A DNA stretch of 40,597 nucleotides, taken from the NCBI GenBank assembly GCA_934675115.1, contig CAKUPH010000008.1:1-40597 (forward strand). The letters run 5' to 3'. Shown here piece by piece: positions 29,985 to 38,355 of this stretch; within the stretch, counting starts at the first letter, position 1; every line of letters begins with the position of its first letter. The DNA is from an uncultured Oscillospiraceae bacterium. Its GTDB lineage: Bacteria; Bacillota; Clostridia; Oscillospirales; Oscillospiraceae. The notes beneath the pieces are model-generated. The model ran no database searches and was not told where the DNA came from. It saw nothing but the letters and a program-made list of their open reading frames with translations. The translations under genes and the position numbers were made by a program.

Positions 29985-30803
29985 ATGCACAAGCTGGAAC
30001 TGTTTGATGAAGAAAAAAAAATCTGGTACTCCAAGTACTTCTATCTTCCCATTGAGGAGGCCACCGAGGCGGACCGGGTCTTTCTTGACACGCCCATGGA
30101 CCCCGCCAAGACAATTCCTGTAGACAGCTTTCTCGACTTCATCCGGGTAAAGGATACGCCGGAGGAGATTGAAAACGGCTACTGCGTCGATCAGAACGGC
30201 CACGGCTATCTGACGTGCACCATGTACTACTCCGACATCACCCCCGATATGATCGACTGGTGGATGGGCTTCTGCACGCGGAGGCCCAAAAGCGCTCTGT
30301 TCGGCCACGGCAACCTGCGCTATAAGATCTGGTCCCCCTACTATCACTGGGATCACAGCTTCCTGGATCCCAGCGACCCCACCAGCGGCCTTTACATCAA
30401 CGAAATGCAGGACCTCGACGATGGCACCATGGACATCAAGGAGCTGATTAGCCGCGGCGTACCCCCCATGAAGGCCGGCGTGCCCGATGAGCTGATCACC
30501 ACCGCCAAGGCCGCCGGATACTACATCAGCATGGGCAACACCTACCGTCACGGCCAGCCCACCGGCTTTGCAGTAAACGTCATGAAGCCCACCCCCGAGG
30601 GCGGCTGCCGCTGGCAGTCCGTCAGCTGGAAGGGCTATTACTACAAGGACGGCAAGCCCGTTGCCGTTCCCGGCGAAGAGGCCCCCTCTGCCAACGCCCT
30701 GCGCGGCGAGTTGATGCACAACGTGCTGGAGCGCCGCCATCTGAACGCGTTTTTGAAGGAACTTTACACGATCCAGTCCGGCAAGCCCATCGACGAGGAC
30801 TGA
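29985..30803 (+). CDS. PhlG-like (phloretin/diacetylphloroglucinol hydrolase family) zinc C-C hydrolase
   Basis: A 272-residue cytoplasmic protein that resembles the PhlG family, zinc enzymes that cut a carbon-carbon bond next to a ketone (2,4-diacetylphloroglucinol, phloretin). The family's core is visible: DITPDMIDWWMGF, then IWSPYYHWDH, then LYINEMQD, and near the end H245-x3-E249 (MHNVLERRH). The likely zinc ligands are H121 or H124, E140, H245 and E249, matching the His/Glu/His-x3-Glu set of PhlG. GGAGG sits before the ATG. In this operon a diketo sugar acid is a more plausible substrate than a flavonoid, but that is inference. Confidence 0.7.
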   Translation: MHKLELFDEEKKIWYSKYFYLPIEEATEADRVFLDTPMDPAKTIPVDSFLDFIRVKDTPEEIENGYCVDQNGHGYLTCTMYYSDITPDMIDWWMGFCTRRPKSALFGHGNLRYKIWSPYYHWDHSFLDPSDPTSGLYINEMQDLDDGTMDIKELISRGVPPMKAGVPDELITTAKAAGYYISMGNTYRHGQPTGFAVNVMKPTPEGGCRWQSVSWKGYYYKDGKPVAVPGEEAPSANALRGELMHNVLERRHLNAFLKELYTIQSGKPIDED

Positions 30804-30872
30804 ATCCACGCCTGACGGAACGGCTGGCCTTTCTTCGGCCGCTCCGGAATATATTTTGAAAGGATGGTCATC

Positions 30873-31715
30873 GTGGACGTTCGTTACTCCGCCAACCAGA
30901 AAGATTTCAAGCGCTACACGACTCAGGAGGTCCGGGACGAATTTCTGATCCAGAACCTCTATCAGGCCGATCAGGTCACCTGTGTTTACTCCCATGTCGA
31001 CCGCATGGTCGTTATGGGCTGTATGCCCGTCAACGAAGTCGTCCCCATCAGCAAGGGCATCGACATCTGGGCAAGCTTCGGCACCGACTACCTGCTGGAG
31101 CGCCGTGAGGCCGGCATCTTCAACCTCGGCAGCGCCGGCGCCGTCACTGTGGACGGCGTCTCCTACCCCATGGGCTTCAAGGACTGCCTGTATATCACCA
31201 GAGGGGCGAAGGAGGTGCTCTTTGAGAGCGCCGACAAAGCCGCGCCCGCCAAATTCTACATCGTGTCCGCCCCCGCCCACTGCTCCTACGAGACGAAGCT
31301 GATCCGTCAGGCGGACGCCGTCAAGCGCCCCCTCGGCGCGCTGGAAACATCCAACAAGCGCGTCATCAACCAGTTCATCCATCCCTCCGTCCTGAAGACC
31401 GCCCAGTTGCTCATGGGCATGACGGAGCTGGAACCGGGCAGCGTATGGAACACCATGCCTGCCCACACCCATGAGCGCCGCATGGAGGTCTACACCTATT
31501 TTGAGGTCCCCGACGATCAGGTGGTATTCCACATGATGGGCGAGGGACAGGAGACCCGCCATATCGTCGTCCGGAACGAGGAAGCCGTCATCTCCCCATC
31601 CTGGTCCATCCATGCCGGAGCCGGTACGTCCAATTACACCTTCATCTGGGCCATGGGCGGCGAAAATCAGGCCTTTGACGACATGGACGAGATCCCCACC
31701 GCGGAACTGAAATAA
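30873..31715 (+). CDS. kduI: 5-dehydro-4-deoxy-D-glucuronate isomerase KduI
   Basis: KduI converts 5-keto-4-deoxyuronate, the product of unsaturated uronates, to 2,5-diketo-3-deoxygluconate. The 280-residue protein has two cupin halves, and the zinc ligands of the E. coli enzyme are conserved with an offset of two: H198, H200 and E205 in AHTHERRMEVYTYFE, and H247. GTG at 30873 is taken as start because AAAGGA is eight bases away and the product opens MDVRYS as in the family; an ATG nine bases upstream overlaps that site. It is followed 12 bases later by a KduD-type dehydrogenase. Confidence 0.95.
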   Translation: MDVRYSANQKDFKRYTTQEVRDEFLIQNLYQADQVTCVYSHVDRMVVMGCMPVNEVVPISKGIDIWASFGTDYLLERREAGIFNLGSAGAVTVDGVSYPMGFKDCLYITRGAKEVLFESADKAAPAKFYIVSAPAHCSYETKLIRQADAVKRPLGALETSNKRVINQFIHPSVLKTAQLLMGMTELEPGSVWNTMPAHTHERRMEVYTYFEVPDDQVVFHMMGEGQETRHIVVRNEEAVISPSWSIHAGAGTSNYTFIWAMGGENQAFDDMDEIPTAELK

Positions 31716-31727
31716 CAGGAGGCTGCC

Positions 31728-32528
31728 ATGGCTATTTTGGATCAATTTTCCCTGAAGGGAAAGGTCGCGCTGGTCACCGGCGCAACCTACGGCATCGGTT
31801 TTGCCGTTGCCTCGGCTCTGGCGGAGGCCGGAGCCGTCATCGCCTACAACGACCTGCATCAGGATCTGGTGGACCGGGGCGCCGCCGCCTACCGGGAGGC
31901 TGGGATCGACGCCCGCGGCTATGTGTGCGACGTCACCGACGAAGCTCAGGCCGCCGCGCTGATCGGATCCATCGAGCAGGACCTCGGCCCGGTGGACATT
32001 CTGGTGAACAACGCCGGCATCATCAAGCGGGTCCCCATGACGGAAATGCCCGCGGCGGACTTCCGTCAGGTCGTGGACGTGGACCTGATCGCTCCGTTCA
32101 TCATGTCGAAGGCCGTCATCCCCGGCATGATCAAACGGGGCGGCGGCAAGATCATCAACATCTGCTCCATGATGTCGGAGCTCGGCCGGGAAACTGTCTC
32201 CGCCTACGCCGCGGCCAAGGGCGGGCTGAAAATGCTCACCCGCAACATCGCCTCCGAGTACGGCGGCTTCAACATCCAGTGCAACGGCATCGGCCCCGGC
32301 TATATCGCCACACCCCAGACGGCCCCCCTGCGGGAGATCCAGCCCGACGGGAGCCGCCACCCCTTCGACCAGTTCATCGTCGCCAAAACACCGGCGGCGC
32401 GCTGGGGCACCACGCAGGATCTGCAGGGCACCGCCGTATTTCTGGCGTCCGCCGCGTCGGATTTTGTCAATGGACAGGTGGTGTATGTAGACGGCGGTAT
32501 TCTGGCCTATATCGGAAAGCAGCCGTGA
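31728..32528 (+). CDS. kduD: SDR dehydrogenase, KduD/gluconate 5-dehydrogenase type
   Basis: A 266-residue short-chain dehydrogenase that, next to KduI, most likely reduces 2,5-diketo-3-deoxygluconate to 2-keto-3-deoxygluconate (KDG). It shows the NAD(P) motif TGATYGIG (18-25), NNAGI (95-99), and the catalytic S147-Y160-x3-K164. The C-terminal ATPQTAPLRE and GILAYIGKQP are typical of the gluconate-5-dehydrogenase/KduD group in Firmicutes and Bacteroidetes, where the two activities are hard to tell apart. GGAGG precedes the ATG. The symbol rests mainly on context. Confidence 0.85.
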   Translation: MAILDQFSLKGKVALVTGATYGIGFAVASALAEAGAVIAYNDLHQDLVDRGAAAYREAGIDARGYVCDVTDEAQAAALIGSIEQDLGPVDILVNNAGIIKRVPMTEMPAADFRQVVDVDLIAPFIMSKAVIPGMIKRGGGKIINICSMMSELGRETVSAYAAAKGGLKMLTRNIASEYGGFNIQCNGIGPGYIATPQTAPLREIQPDGSRHPFDQFIVAKTPAARWGTTQDLQGTAVFLASAASDFVNGQVVYVDGGILAYIGKQP

Positions 32529-32552
32529 TACGGCGGAAAAGGAGCATTGATC

Positions 32553-33728
32553 ATGAATTTTGAACCGTGCGCATGTCAGTATGACGAGGCGCTTTCCCTG
32601 CACAGGATCGACCGGGTGGAATTCGTCCATTTCCGTCAGGTCTACCCCCGGCTGCTGGGCAAAAACGCCATTAAGAGTTATCACGGCTTCGGCGGAACCA
32701 TCGAGGCCGTCCGGCTCTTCACCGATCAAGGCGCCAGCGGCTGGGGCACCCTCAGCCGTCCGCCCAAAATGGCCATGGAGGCCGCGGAACAGCTGATAGG
32801 CAAAAAGCTGACGGAGGTCTTTTCAGCCGGCACCGGTATTCTGGACGGTGTGTACGCCCCCTTTGACCTCGCCCTCCACGATCTGGCGGGCCGTATTCTG
32901 GGCATCCCCGTGGCCCGGATGCTCAACCCGGAAGCGGGCCGGTACGCCCGGGCCTACGACGGCGCCATCTACATGAATGACATCATCCCGGAGCAGGCTC
33001 CCTGGGGCATCCAGCGGGTGCTGGACGACTGTGCGTATGACATCGCGCTGGGGCACACCGCCCTCAAGATCAAGATCGGCCGGGGCAAGACCTGGATGGA
33101 TCATGACGCCGGCCTTCAGCGGGACATCGAGCTTGTGTGCCGGATCCATGAAACGTTCCCGTCAGCGGAGCTGCTGGTGGACGCCAACGACGGCTACTCC
33201 GTGGAGGACGCCATCGATTTTCTGGAAGGCGTCAAAAACGTCCCCATTTACTGGTTTGAGGAGCCCATGCGGGAAAACGAAGCGGATCTGACCGTTCTCA
33301 AGGACTACATCGCCAAGCACCGCCCCAGGACTATGATCGCCGACGGAGAGTCCCGGACGCATATGCCCACCCTCTTCGACCTGAGCGCCAAGGGGCTGAT
33401 CGACGTAATCCAGCCTGACCTCTACTACCTCGGCTTCACCGAGTGGCGAAAGCTCCTGAAATGGGCCGCGCAGGAGGGCAAGCTGGCCTCTCCTCACGCG
33501 TGGGACTGCATCCTCAAAACGTACTACTGTGCCCATCTTGAAGCGGCGTTCCCCTTCACCGTCCCCACCATCGAGACTGTCATCGGCCGGTGCGAGGGGA
33601 TCGACGAGAGCGGCTACAAGCTGGAAAACGGCGTATTCCGCATCCCGGACACCCCGGGCTTCGGCCTGAGCATCGACTATGCGGCGTCGATCGACGAATC
33701 GCTGGGCGCATACTGGCCCAACAACTGA
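32553..33728 (+). CDS. Enolase-superfamily sugar-acid dehydratase (mandelate racemase subgroup)
   Basis: A 391-residue enzyme of the mandelate racemase/muconate lactonizing group, which abstracts the alpha-proton of a carboxylate and, in aldonate dehydratases, eliminates water to give a 2-keto-3-deoxy acid. The catalytic K172-x-K174 is in LKIKIGRG, metal ligands are probably D210 (VDAND), E236 (FEEP) and E266 (ADGES), and a candidate base H315 is in SPHAWD. TTG at 32547 lies in the same frame, but ATG at 32553 has AAAGGAG eight bases upstream. It probably feeds KDG or a related acid to the aldolase downstream; which epimer it acts on is unknown. Confidence 0.85.
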   Translation: MNFEPCACQYDEALSLHRIDRVEFVHFRQVYPRLLGKNAIKSYHGFGGTIEAVRLFTDQGASGWGTLSRPPKMAMEAAEQLIGKKLTEVFSAGTGILDGVYAPFDLALHDLAGRILGIPVARMLNPEAGRYARAYDGAIYMNDIIPEQAPWGIQRVLDDCAYDIALGHTALKIKIGRGKTWMDHDAGLQRDIELVCRIHETFPSAELLVDANDGYSVEDAIDFLEGVKNVPIYWFEEPMRENEADLTVLKDYIAKHRPRTMIADGESRTHMPTLFDLSAKGLIDVIQPDLYYLGFTEWRKLLKWAAQEGKLASPHAWDCILKTYYCAHLEAAFPFTVPTIETVIGRCEGIDESGYKLENGVFRIPDTPGFGLSIDYAASIDESLGAYWPNN

Positions 33729-33754
33729 GTATCTGAAAATGGAGGTCACGCAAT

Positions 33755-34393
33755 ATGGATACGACCTTTGAAAAGCTGGAAAAATTCGGCGTCATCCCCG
33801 TCATCGCGCTGGATGACCCGGACGACGCCCTGCCGCTGGCCGCGGCGCTAACTGACGGCGGGCTTCCTTGCGCGGAGGTGACCTTCCGGACCGCCGCGGC
33901 GGAGGAGTCCATCCGGCGAATCGCCGCGGCATATCCGGACATGCTGGTGGGGGCGGGGACCGTTCTGACCACCCAGCAGGTCGATCGGGCTGTGGCCGCC
34001 GGGGCAAAATTCATCGTCAGCCCCGGCCTGAACCCCAACGTGGTCCGGCACTGTCTGGAAAAAGGCGTTCCCGCCGCGCCGGGCTGCTGCACCCCCAGCG
34101 AGATCGAGCAGGCCATTGAGTTGGGGTTCAGCGTGGTCAAATTCTTCCCCGCAGAGGCCATGGGCGGCCTGAAAACCATCAAGGCGCTGGCGGCGCCCTA
34201 CACCGGGCTTCGCTTCATGCCTACCGGCGGCATCAACGCGTCGAACCTGAGGATCTATCTGGAGTACCCCCGGGTCCTGGCCTGCGGCGGAAGCTGGATG
34301 GTCAGCAAGGAACTCATCCGCGCGCACGACTTCGCGCAGATCACGGAGCTTGTCCGGCAGGCCGCCGCGATCGTCCGGGAAAGCAGAGGTTAA
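33755..34393 (+). CDS. eda: KDPG/KHG aldolase (2-dehydro-3-deoxy-phosphogluconate aldolase)
   Basis: A 212-residue class I aldolase that splits 2-keto-3-deoxy-6-phosphogluconate into pyruvate and glyceraldehyde 3-phosphate. The general base E41 is in AEVTFRT, the Schiff-base K129 in VVKFFPAE, and the phosphate loop is PTGGIN. PGCCTPSE replaces the more usual PGVxTPSE. Four bases separate its stop from the kinase start, so the pair is translated together. Confidence 0.93.
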   Translation: MDTTFEKLEKFGVIPVIALDDPDDALPLAAALTDGGLPCAEVTFRTAAAEESIRRIAAAYPDMLVGAGTVLTTQQVDRAVAAGAKFIVSPGLNPNVVRHCLEKGVPAAPGCCTPSEIEQAIELGFSVVKFFPAEAMGGLKTIKALAAPYTGLRFMPTGGINASNLRIYLEYPRVLACGGSWMVSKELIRAHDFAQITELVRQAAAIVRESRG

Positions 34394-34396
34394 GTT

Positions 34397-35494
34397 ATGG
34401 ATCTGAACTTGAAACCGGCCGGCGAATACGCCTTTGACGCCGTTTCCCTCGGTGAAGTCATGCTCCGTCTCGACCCGGGGGAAGGCCGCATCAAGACCGC
34501 ACGCTCCTTCCGCGTCTGGGAGGGCGGCGGCGAATATAACGTCATCCGCGGGCTGCGCCGGTGCTTCGGACTGAAGACCGCCGTCATCACCGCCTTTGCC
34601 GATAACGAAGTCGGCCGCCTGATGGATGACCTGATCCTTCAGGGCGGCGTGGACACCTCCCTGATCCGCTGGATGAAAACGGACGGCATCGGCCGCACCT
34701 GCCGCAACGGGCTGAACTTTACCGAACGCGGCTTCGGCATCCGGGGCGCCATCGGCTGTTCCGATCGCGCCAACACCGCCATTTCCCAGATGAAGCCCGG
34801 CGACTTCGACTTTGAGTACATATTCGGCAAGCTGGGCGTCCGCTGGCTCCACACCGGCGGTATTTATGCCGCTCTCTCGGACAGCTCCTGTGAAACCACC
34901 ATCGAAGCCATCAAAACGGCCAAAAAATACGGCACTGTCGTCTCCTACGACCTGAACTATCGCCCCTCCATGTGGGAGGCCATCGGCGGGATCGACCGGG
35001 CCAGAGAGGTCAACCGGGAGATCGCACCCTATGTGGACGTCATGATCGGCAACGAGGAGGACTTCACCGCCTGCCTCGGCTTCCAGATCGAAGGCAACGA
35101 CGAGGGCCTGAAAAAGCTGAGCGTGGACGGCTACCGCCGCATGATCGAAGAGGCGGTGCGAACCTACCCCAACTTCAAGGCTGTGGCCACCACCTTGCGG
35201 GAGGTCAAAACGGCGACGGTAAACGACTGGAGTGCCCTGTGCTGGGGCGACAAACAGATCTGCATGTCCGCGGACTACAAGGGTCTTGAGATCATGGACC
35301 GCGTGGGCGGCGGGGATTCCTTCGCCTCCGGCCTGATCTATGGCCTGATGACCACCGGCGATCCGCAGATCGCCGTGAACTACGGCGCGGCGCACGGCGC
35401 GCTGGCCATGACTACCCCGGGCGACACCACCATGGCAAGCAAAAAAGAAGTCGAAGCTGTCATGAGCGGAAAGGGCGCAAGAGTCCAGCGCTGA
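34397..35494 (+). CDS. PfkB-family kinase, probable 2-keto-3-deoxygluconate kinase
   Basis: A 365-residue ribokinase-like sugar kinase, presumably phosphorylating KDG at C6 for the aldolase immediately upstream. It shows the N-terminal WEGGGEYNVIRGLRR substrate block and the catalytic DRVGGGDSFASG (D307 as base, anion hole 304-307) near the C-terminus. The second motif reads GGGD where most members have GAGD, a conservative change. KDG specificity is inferred from the operon. It is the last gene, followed by a terminator. Confidence 0.88.
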   Translation: MDLNLKPAGEYAFDAVSLGEVMLRLDPGEGRIKTARSFRVWEGGGEYNVIRGLRRCFGLKTAVITAFADNEVGRLMDDLILQGGVDTSLIRWMKTDGIGRTCRNGLNFTERGFGIRGAIGCSDRANTAISQMKPGDFDFEYIFGKLGVRWLHTGGIYAALSDSSCETTIEAIKTAKKYGTVVSYDLNYRPSMWEAIGGIDRAREVNREIAPYVDVMIGNEEDFTACLGFQIEGNDEGLKKLSVDGYRRMIEEAVRTYPNFKAVATTLREVKTATVNDWSALCWGDKQICMSADYKGLEIMDRVGGGDSFASGLIYGLMTTGDPQIAVNYGAAHGALAMTTPGDTTMASKKEVEAVMSGKGARVQR

Positions 35495-35523
35495 ACCGCA
35501 CCACACACAGCATCACGAAACAC

Positions 35524-35555
35524 AAACCCCGGGGCGCGCCTGCGCCCCGGGGTTT
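35524..35555. terminator. Bidirectional terminator between the sugar-acid operon and ribF
   Basis: A perfect 14-bp stem (35524-35537 with 35542-35555) with a four-base loop has AAA and TTT at its ends, serving the rightward kinase and leftward ribF transcripts. Confidence 0.85.
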
Positions 35556-35556
35556 C

Positions 35557-36456
35557 TCATTTGAAATATTCCCGCGTCTCGTCCGCGTTTTTCAGAATGG
35601 CGGCCCGCAGCTCCTCAACGGAGCCGAATTTCCGCTCCCGGCGGAACTGCTTATAGAACTCCACCCGGATCTCCTTTCCGTACAGGTCGCCGTCAAAGTC
35701 GAGGATCCACGGCTCCACCGTCACCCGGTGGGAGTGGTCGTCCACCGTGGGGCGCACGCCCACATTGGTAACGGCCAGATAGTCCCGCTCGCCCACCCAG
35801 ACCTTGGTGGCATACACGCCGAAGGCGGGCATGAGCACCCCCTCCGGCACCACCAGATTGGACGTGGGGATACCGATGGTGCGGCCCAGCTGCTTTCCGT
35901 GGACCACCGGACCGGTCAGCACATGGGGATGCCCCAAAAACCGGGCGGCCCCCTCCATATCCCCCGCCTGAATGAGGGTGCGGATGTGGGTGGACGAGAT
36001 GATGATGCCGTCCAGCATCACCTCGCCGATGACGTCGCAGCCCAGCCCCAGCTCGCCGCACAGTGCCCGCAGGCGGGCGGAGTCCCCCTCGCCCTTCCGG
36101 CCGAAGTGGTTGTCGTGGCCCGCCACCAAATGGACCGCGCCGTACTCCTTCACCAGAAGCTCCGTGACGAAATCCCGCCAATACATGTCCCGCATGCGGG
36201 CGTCGAAGGGCAGGATGATGACCTCCTCGATTCCGTACAGGCGGCGCATCAGCCCCGCCCGGTCCTCCGGCGTGTTGATGAGGTCCACGTGCTCCGCCCC
36301 GGGGATGACGTTCTTCGGGTGGTGATCGTAAGTGACCGCCGCCGGGACGCAGCCCTCCCGGGCCGCCTGTTCCGTCACCCGGCGCAGCAGCGCCCCGTGG
36401 CCCAGATGCACGCCGTCAAAAAAGCCCAGCGCGATGACTCGTTTTTTCTGTCCCAT
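35557..36456 (-). CDS. ribF: Bifunctional riboflavin kinase/FAD synthetase RibF
   Basis: A 299-residue enzyme that makes FMN and then FAD. The N-terminal adenylyltransferase half shows GFFDGVHLGHGALL and the ISSTHIR block; the C-terminal kinase half starts with GPVVHGKQLGRTIGIPTSNL and ends in the FYKQFRRERKF segment. Length fits the family. It is the last gene of the leftward rbfA-nrnA-truB-uvrC-ribF group. Confidence 0.96.
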   Translation of the reverse strand: MGQKKRVIALGFFDGVHLGHGALLRRVTEQAAREGCVPAAVTYDHHPKNVIPGAEHVDLINTPEDRAGLMRRLYGIEEVIILPFDARMRDMYWRDFVTELLVKEYGAVHLVAGHDNHFGRKGEGDSARLRALCGELGLGCDVIGEVMLDGIIISSTHIRTLIQAGDMEGAARFLGHPHVLTGPVVHGKQLGRTIGIPTSNLVVPEGVLMPAFGVYATKVWVGERDYLAVTNVGVRPTVDDHSHRVTVEPWILDFDGDLYGKEIRVEFYKQFRRERKFGSVEELRAAILKNADETREYFK

Positions 36457-36489
36457 AATCTCTGTCTCCAGTTGATCGAAATGCCGAAC

Positions 36490-38325
36490 TCAGGCACCGG
36501 GCGTTTTTTCTGTCCGAAAATGCTGATAGACCGCCTCGGCGACGTTCTTGGGCAGCACCTCGGAAAGCTCCGCGAGGCTGGCCGCCTTCACGCCCCGGAC
36601 GCTCTTGAACCGCTTGAGCAGCGCCGCCTTTCGGGTGGGGCCGATGCCGGGGATGCCGTCCAGCGCCGAGCCCTTCAGATGGCTCGCCTGCTGCTGGCGG
36701 TGGAACTCGATGGCGAAGCGGTGTGTCTCCTCTTGGATCCGGCCAATGAGGGAGAAAATGGCCTGATTCTGCTGGATGCCGATCTCCCGGCCGTTTTCGT
36801 CCACCAGCGCCCGGGTGCGGTGCCGGTCATCCTTTACCATGCCGAAGGCGGGCACGTCCAGCCCCACGGCCCGGAGGGCCGCCCGCGCCGCCCCCACCTG
36901 CCCCGCGCCGCCATCGATGAGCAGCACATCGGGCATGTCCGCGAATTTCTCGTCCCCGACCAGATACCGGCGGAACCGCCGCTCGATGACCTGATTCATG
37001 GAGGCGTAGTCGTCGGCGTGCTCCAGCCCCCGGAGCTTGAAGTGCCGGTAGTCCCGCTTGAGGGGCCGGCCGTCGATGTGGACGGTCATGGACGCCACGA
37101 TGTCCGACGAGCCGGTGTTGGAGATGTCGTAGGCCTCCATCCGGTGGGGCGTCTCCGGCAGGTTCAGCAGCCGGCCCACCGCCTCCATGAGCTTGGAGCG
37201 CCGCTCCTCCGCCGTGGTGGCCCGCAGAACCTCCTCCGCGGCGTTTTCGTTGGCCAGCTTCACCAGATCCATCTTCGCGCCCCGCTGGGGGGTGAGCAGC
37301 TCCACCTTCCGGCCCACCGCCTCGGTGAGCATCCGGGCCAGATCCACCCGCTCCTCAATGTCGCAGGGCAGCAGGATCTGCCGGGGCAGCTGGCCCCGGC
37401 CGCTGTAAAACTGGGCCACCAGCGCGGACACGGACTCCCGCGGGTCCTCCTCCATGGGGGTGGGCATGAGCTGCCAGTCCTTGGCCGCCAGCTCCCCGTC
37501 CACGTAGTGGAGCACCACGAAGCAGCTCTTGGCCTCTCCCCGGTGCCAGCCCACCACGTCGGTGTCCGCCAGCGACCCGGCCACCGCCTTCTGCCGCTTG
37601 GCCAGCAGCTGGATGGCCCGGATCTGGTCCCGAAGCTGGGCGGCCCGCTCAAACCGCAGCTCCTCCGCCGCCTGCTCCATCTCCGCCGTCAGCTCGTTCA
37701 CCACCTCGTCCAGCCTGCCCTCCAGCAGGCGGACGGCCTGATCGATGCCCTCCCGGTAGCGGCTCTGGTCCATCTCCCGGCGGCAGTAGCCGTCGCAGTG
37801 GCCCATGTGGTAGTTGAGGCAGGGCCGCTCCCGACCAATGTCCCGGGGAAATTTCCGGCGGCAGGAGGGCAGCTTCATGCACAGCAGCAGGGCGTCGATG
37901 ATGCCCTGACTGGCCCCCCGGCTGCCGTAGGGACCGAAGTACCGGGCCCCGTCCTCCGCCGCCCGGGCGGCCAGCGAGAACCGGGGATACCGGTCGTTCA
38001 CCGTCAGGCGAATGTAGGGGTAGCCCTTGTCGTCCTTGAGCAGGATGTTGTAGTGGGGCTGGTGCCGCTTGATGAGGGCGCATTCCAGCACCAGCGCCTC
38101 GAACTCGGACTGCACCACGATGACGTCAAAGTGGTCGATCTGGGCCACCATGGCCCGGGTCTTTTCGTTGTGGCGGGACTGGTCCTGAAAATACTGGCTC
38201 ACCCGGTTTTTCAGGGCCTTGGCCTTGCCCACGTAAATGACCTCGCTCTGGGCGTTCTGCATGATGTAAACGCCCGGCTTCAGCGGCAGGGCGTGGGCCT
38301 TGTCCCGCAGCTCTTCAAATGTCAC
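36490..38325 (-). CDS. uvrC: Excinuclease ABC subunit C (UvrC)
   Basis: A 611-residue nucleotide-excision-repair nuclease that cuts both sides of a lesion marked by UvrA and UvrB. In order: GIY-YIG domain (PGVYIM...VIYVGKAK), a UVR-type helical segment, the RNase H-like C-terminal nuclease (DISNTGSSDIVASM, LLIDGGAGQVGAA) and tandem helix-hairpin-helix motifs (DGIPGIGPTRKAALLKRF). The frame opens as far as a TTG at 38355, but GTG at 38325 gives the usual MTFEELRDKAHALPLKPGVY start. It sits between truB and ribF, which are more often adjacent. Confidence 0.95.
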   Translation of the reverse strand: MTFEELRDKAHALPLKPGVYIMQNAQSEVIYVGKAKALKNRVSQYFQDQSRHNEKTRAMVAQIDHFDVIVVQSEFEALVLECALIKRHQPHYNILLKDDKGYPYIRLTVNDRYPRFSLAARAAEDGARYFGPYGSRGASQGIIDALLLCMKLPSCRRKFPRDIGRERPCLNYHMGHCDGYCRREMDQSRYREGIDQAVRLLEGRLDEVVNELTAEMEQAAEELRFERAAQLRDQIRAIQLLAKRQKAVAGSLADTDVVGWHRGEAKSCFVVLHYVDGELAAKDWQLMPTPMEEDPRESVSALVAQFYSGRGQLPRQILLPCDIEERVDLARMLTEAVGRKVELLTPQRGAKMDLVKLANENAAEEVLRATTAEERRSKLMEAVGRLLNLPETPHRMEAYDISNTGSSDIVASMTVHIDGRPLKRDYRHFKLRGLEHADDYASMNQVIERRFRRYLVGDEKFADMPDVLLIDGGAGQVGAARAALRAVGLDVPAFGMVKDDRHRTRALVDENGREIGIQQNQAIFSLIGRIQEETHRFAIEFHRQQQASHLKGSALDGIPGIGPTRKAALLKRFKSVRGVKAASLAELSEVLPKNVAEAVYQHFRTEKTPGA

Positions 38326-38355
38326 GGCCCCCACGCTCCCTCCGCTTTGTATCAA

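Noticed and set aside
29967..32729. 920-codon antisense frame across phlG-like, kduI and kduD
   Set aside because: Shadow of three well-supported genes; no start site with a ribosome signal and no recognisable domain.
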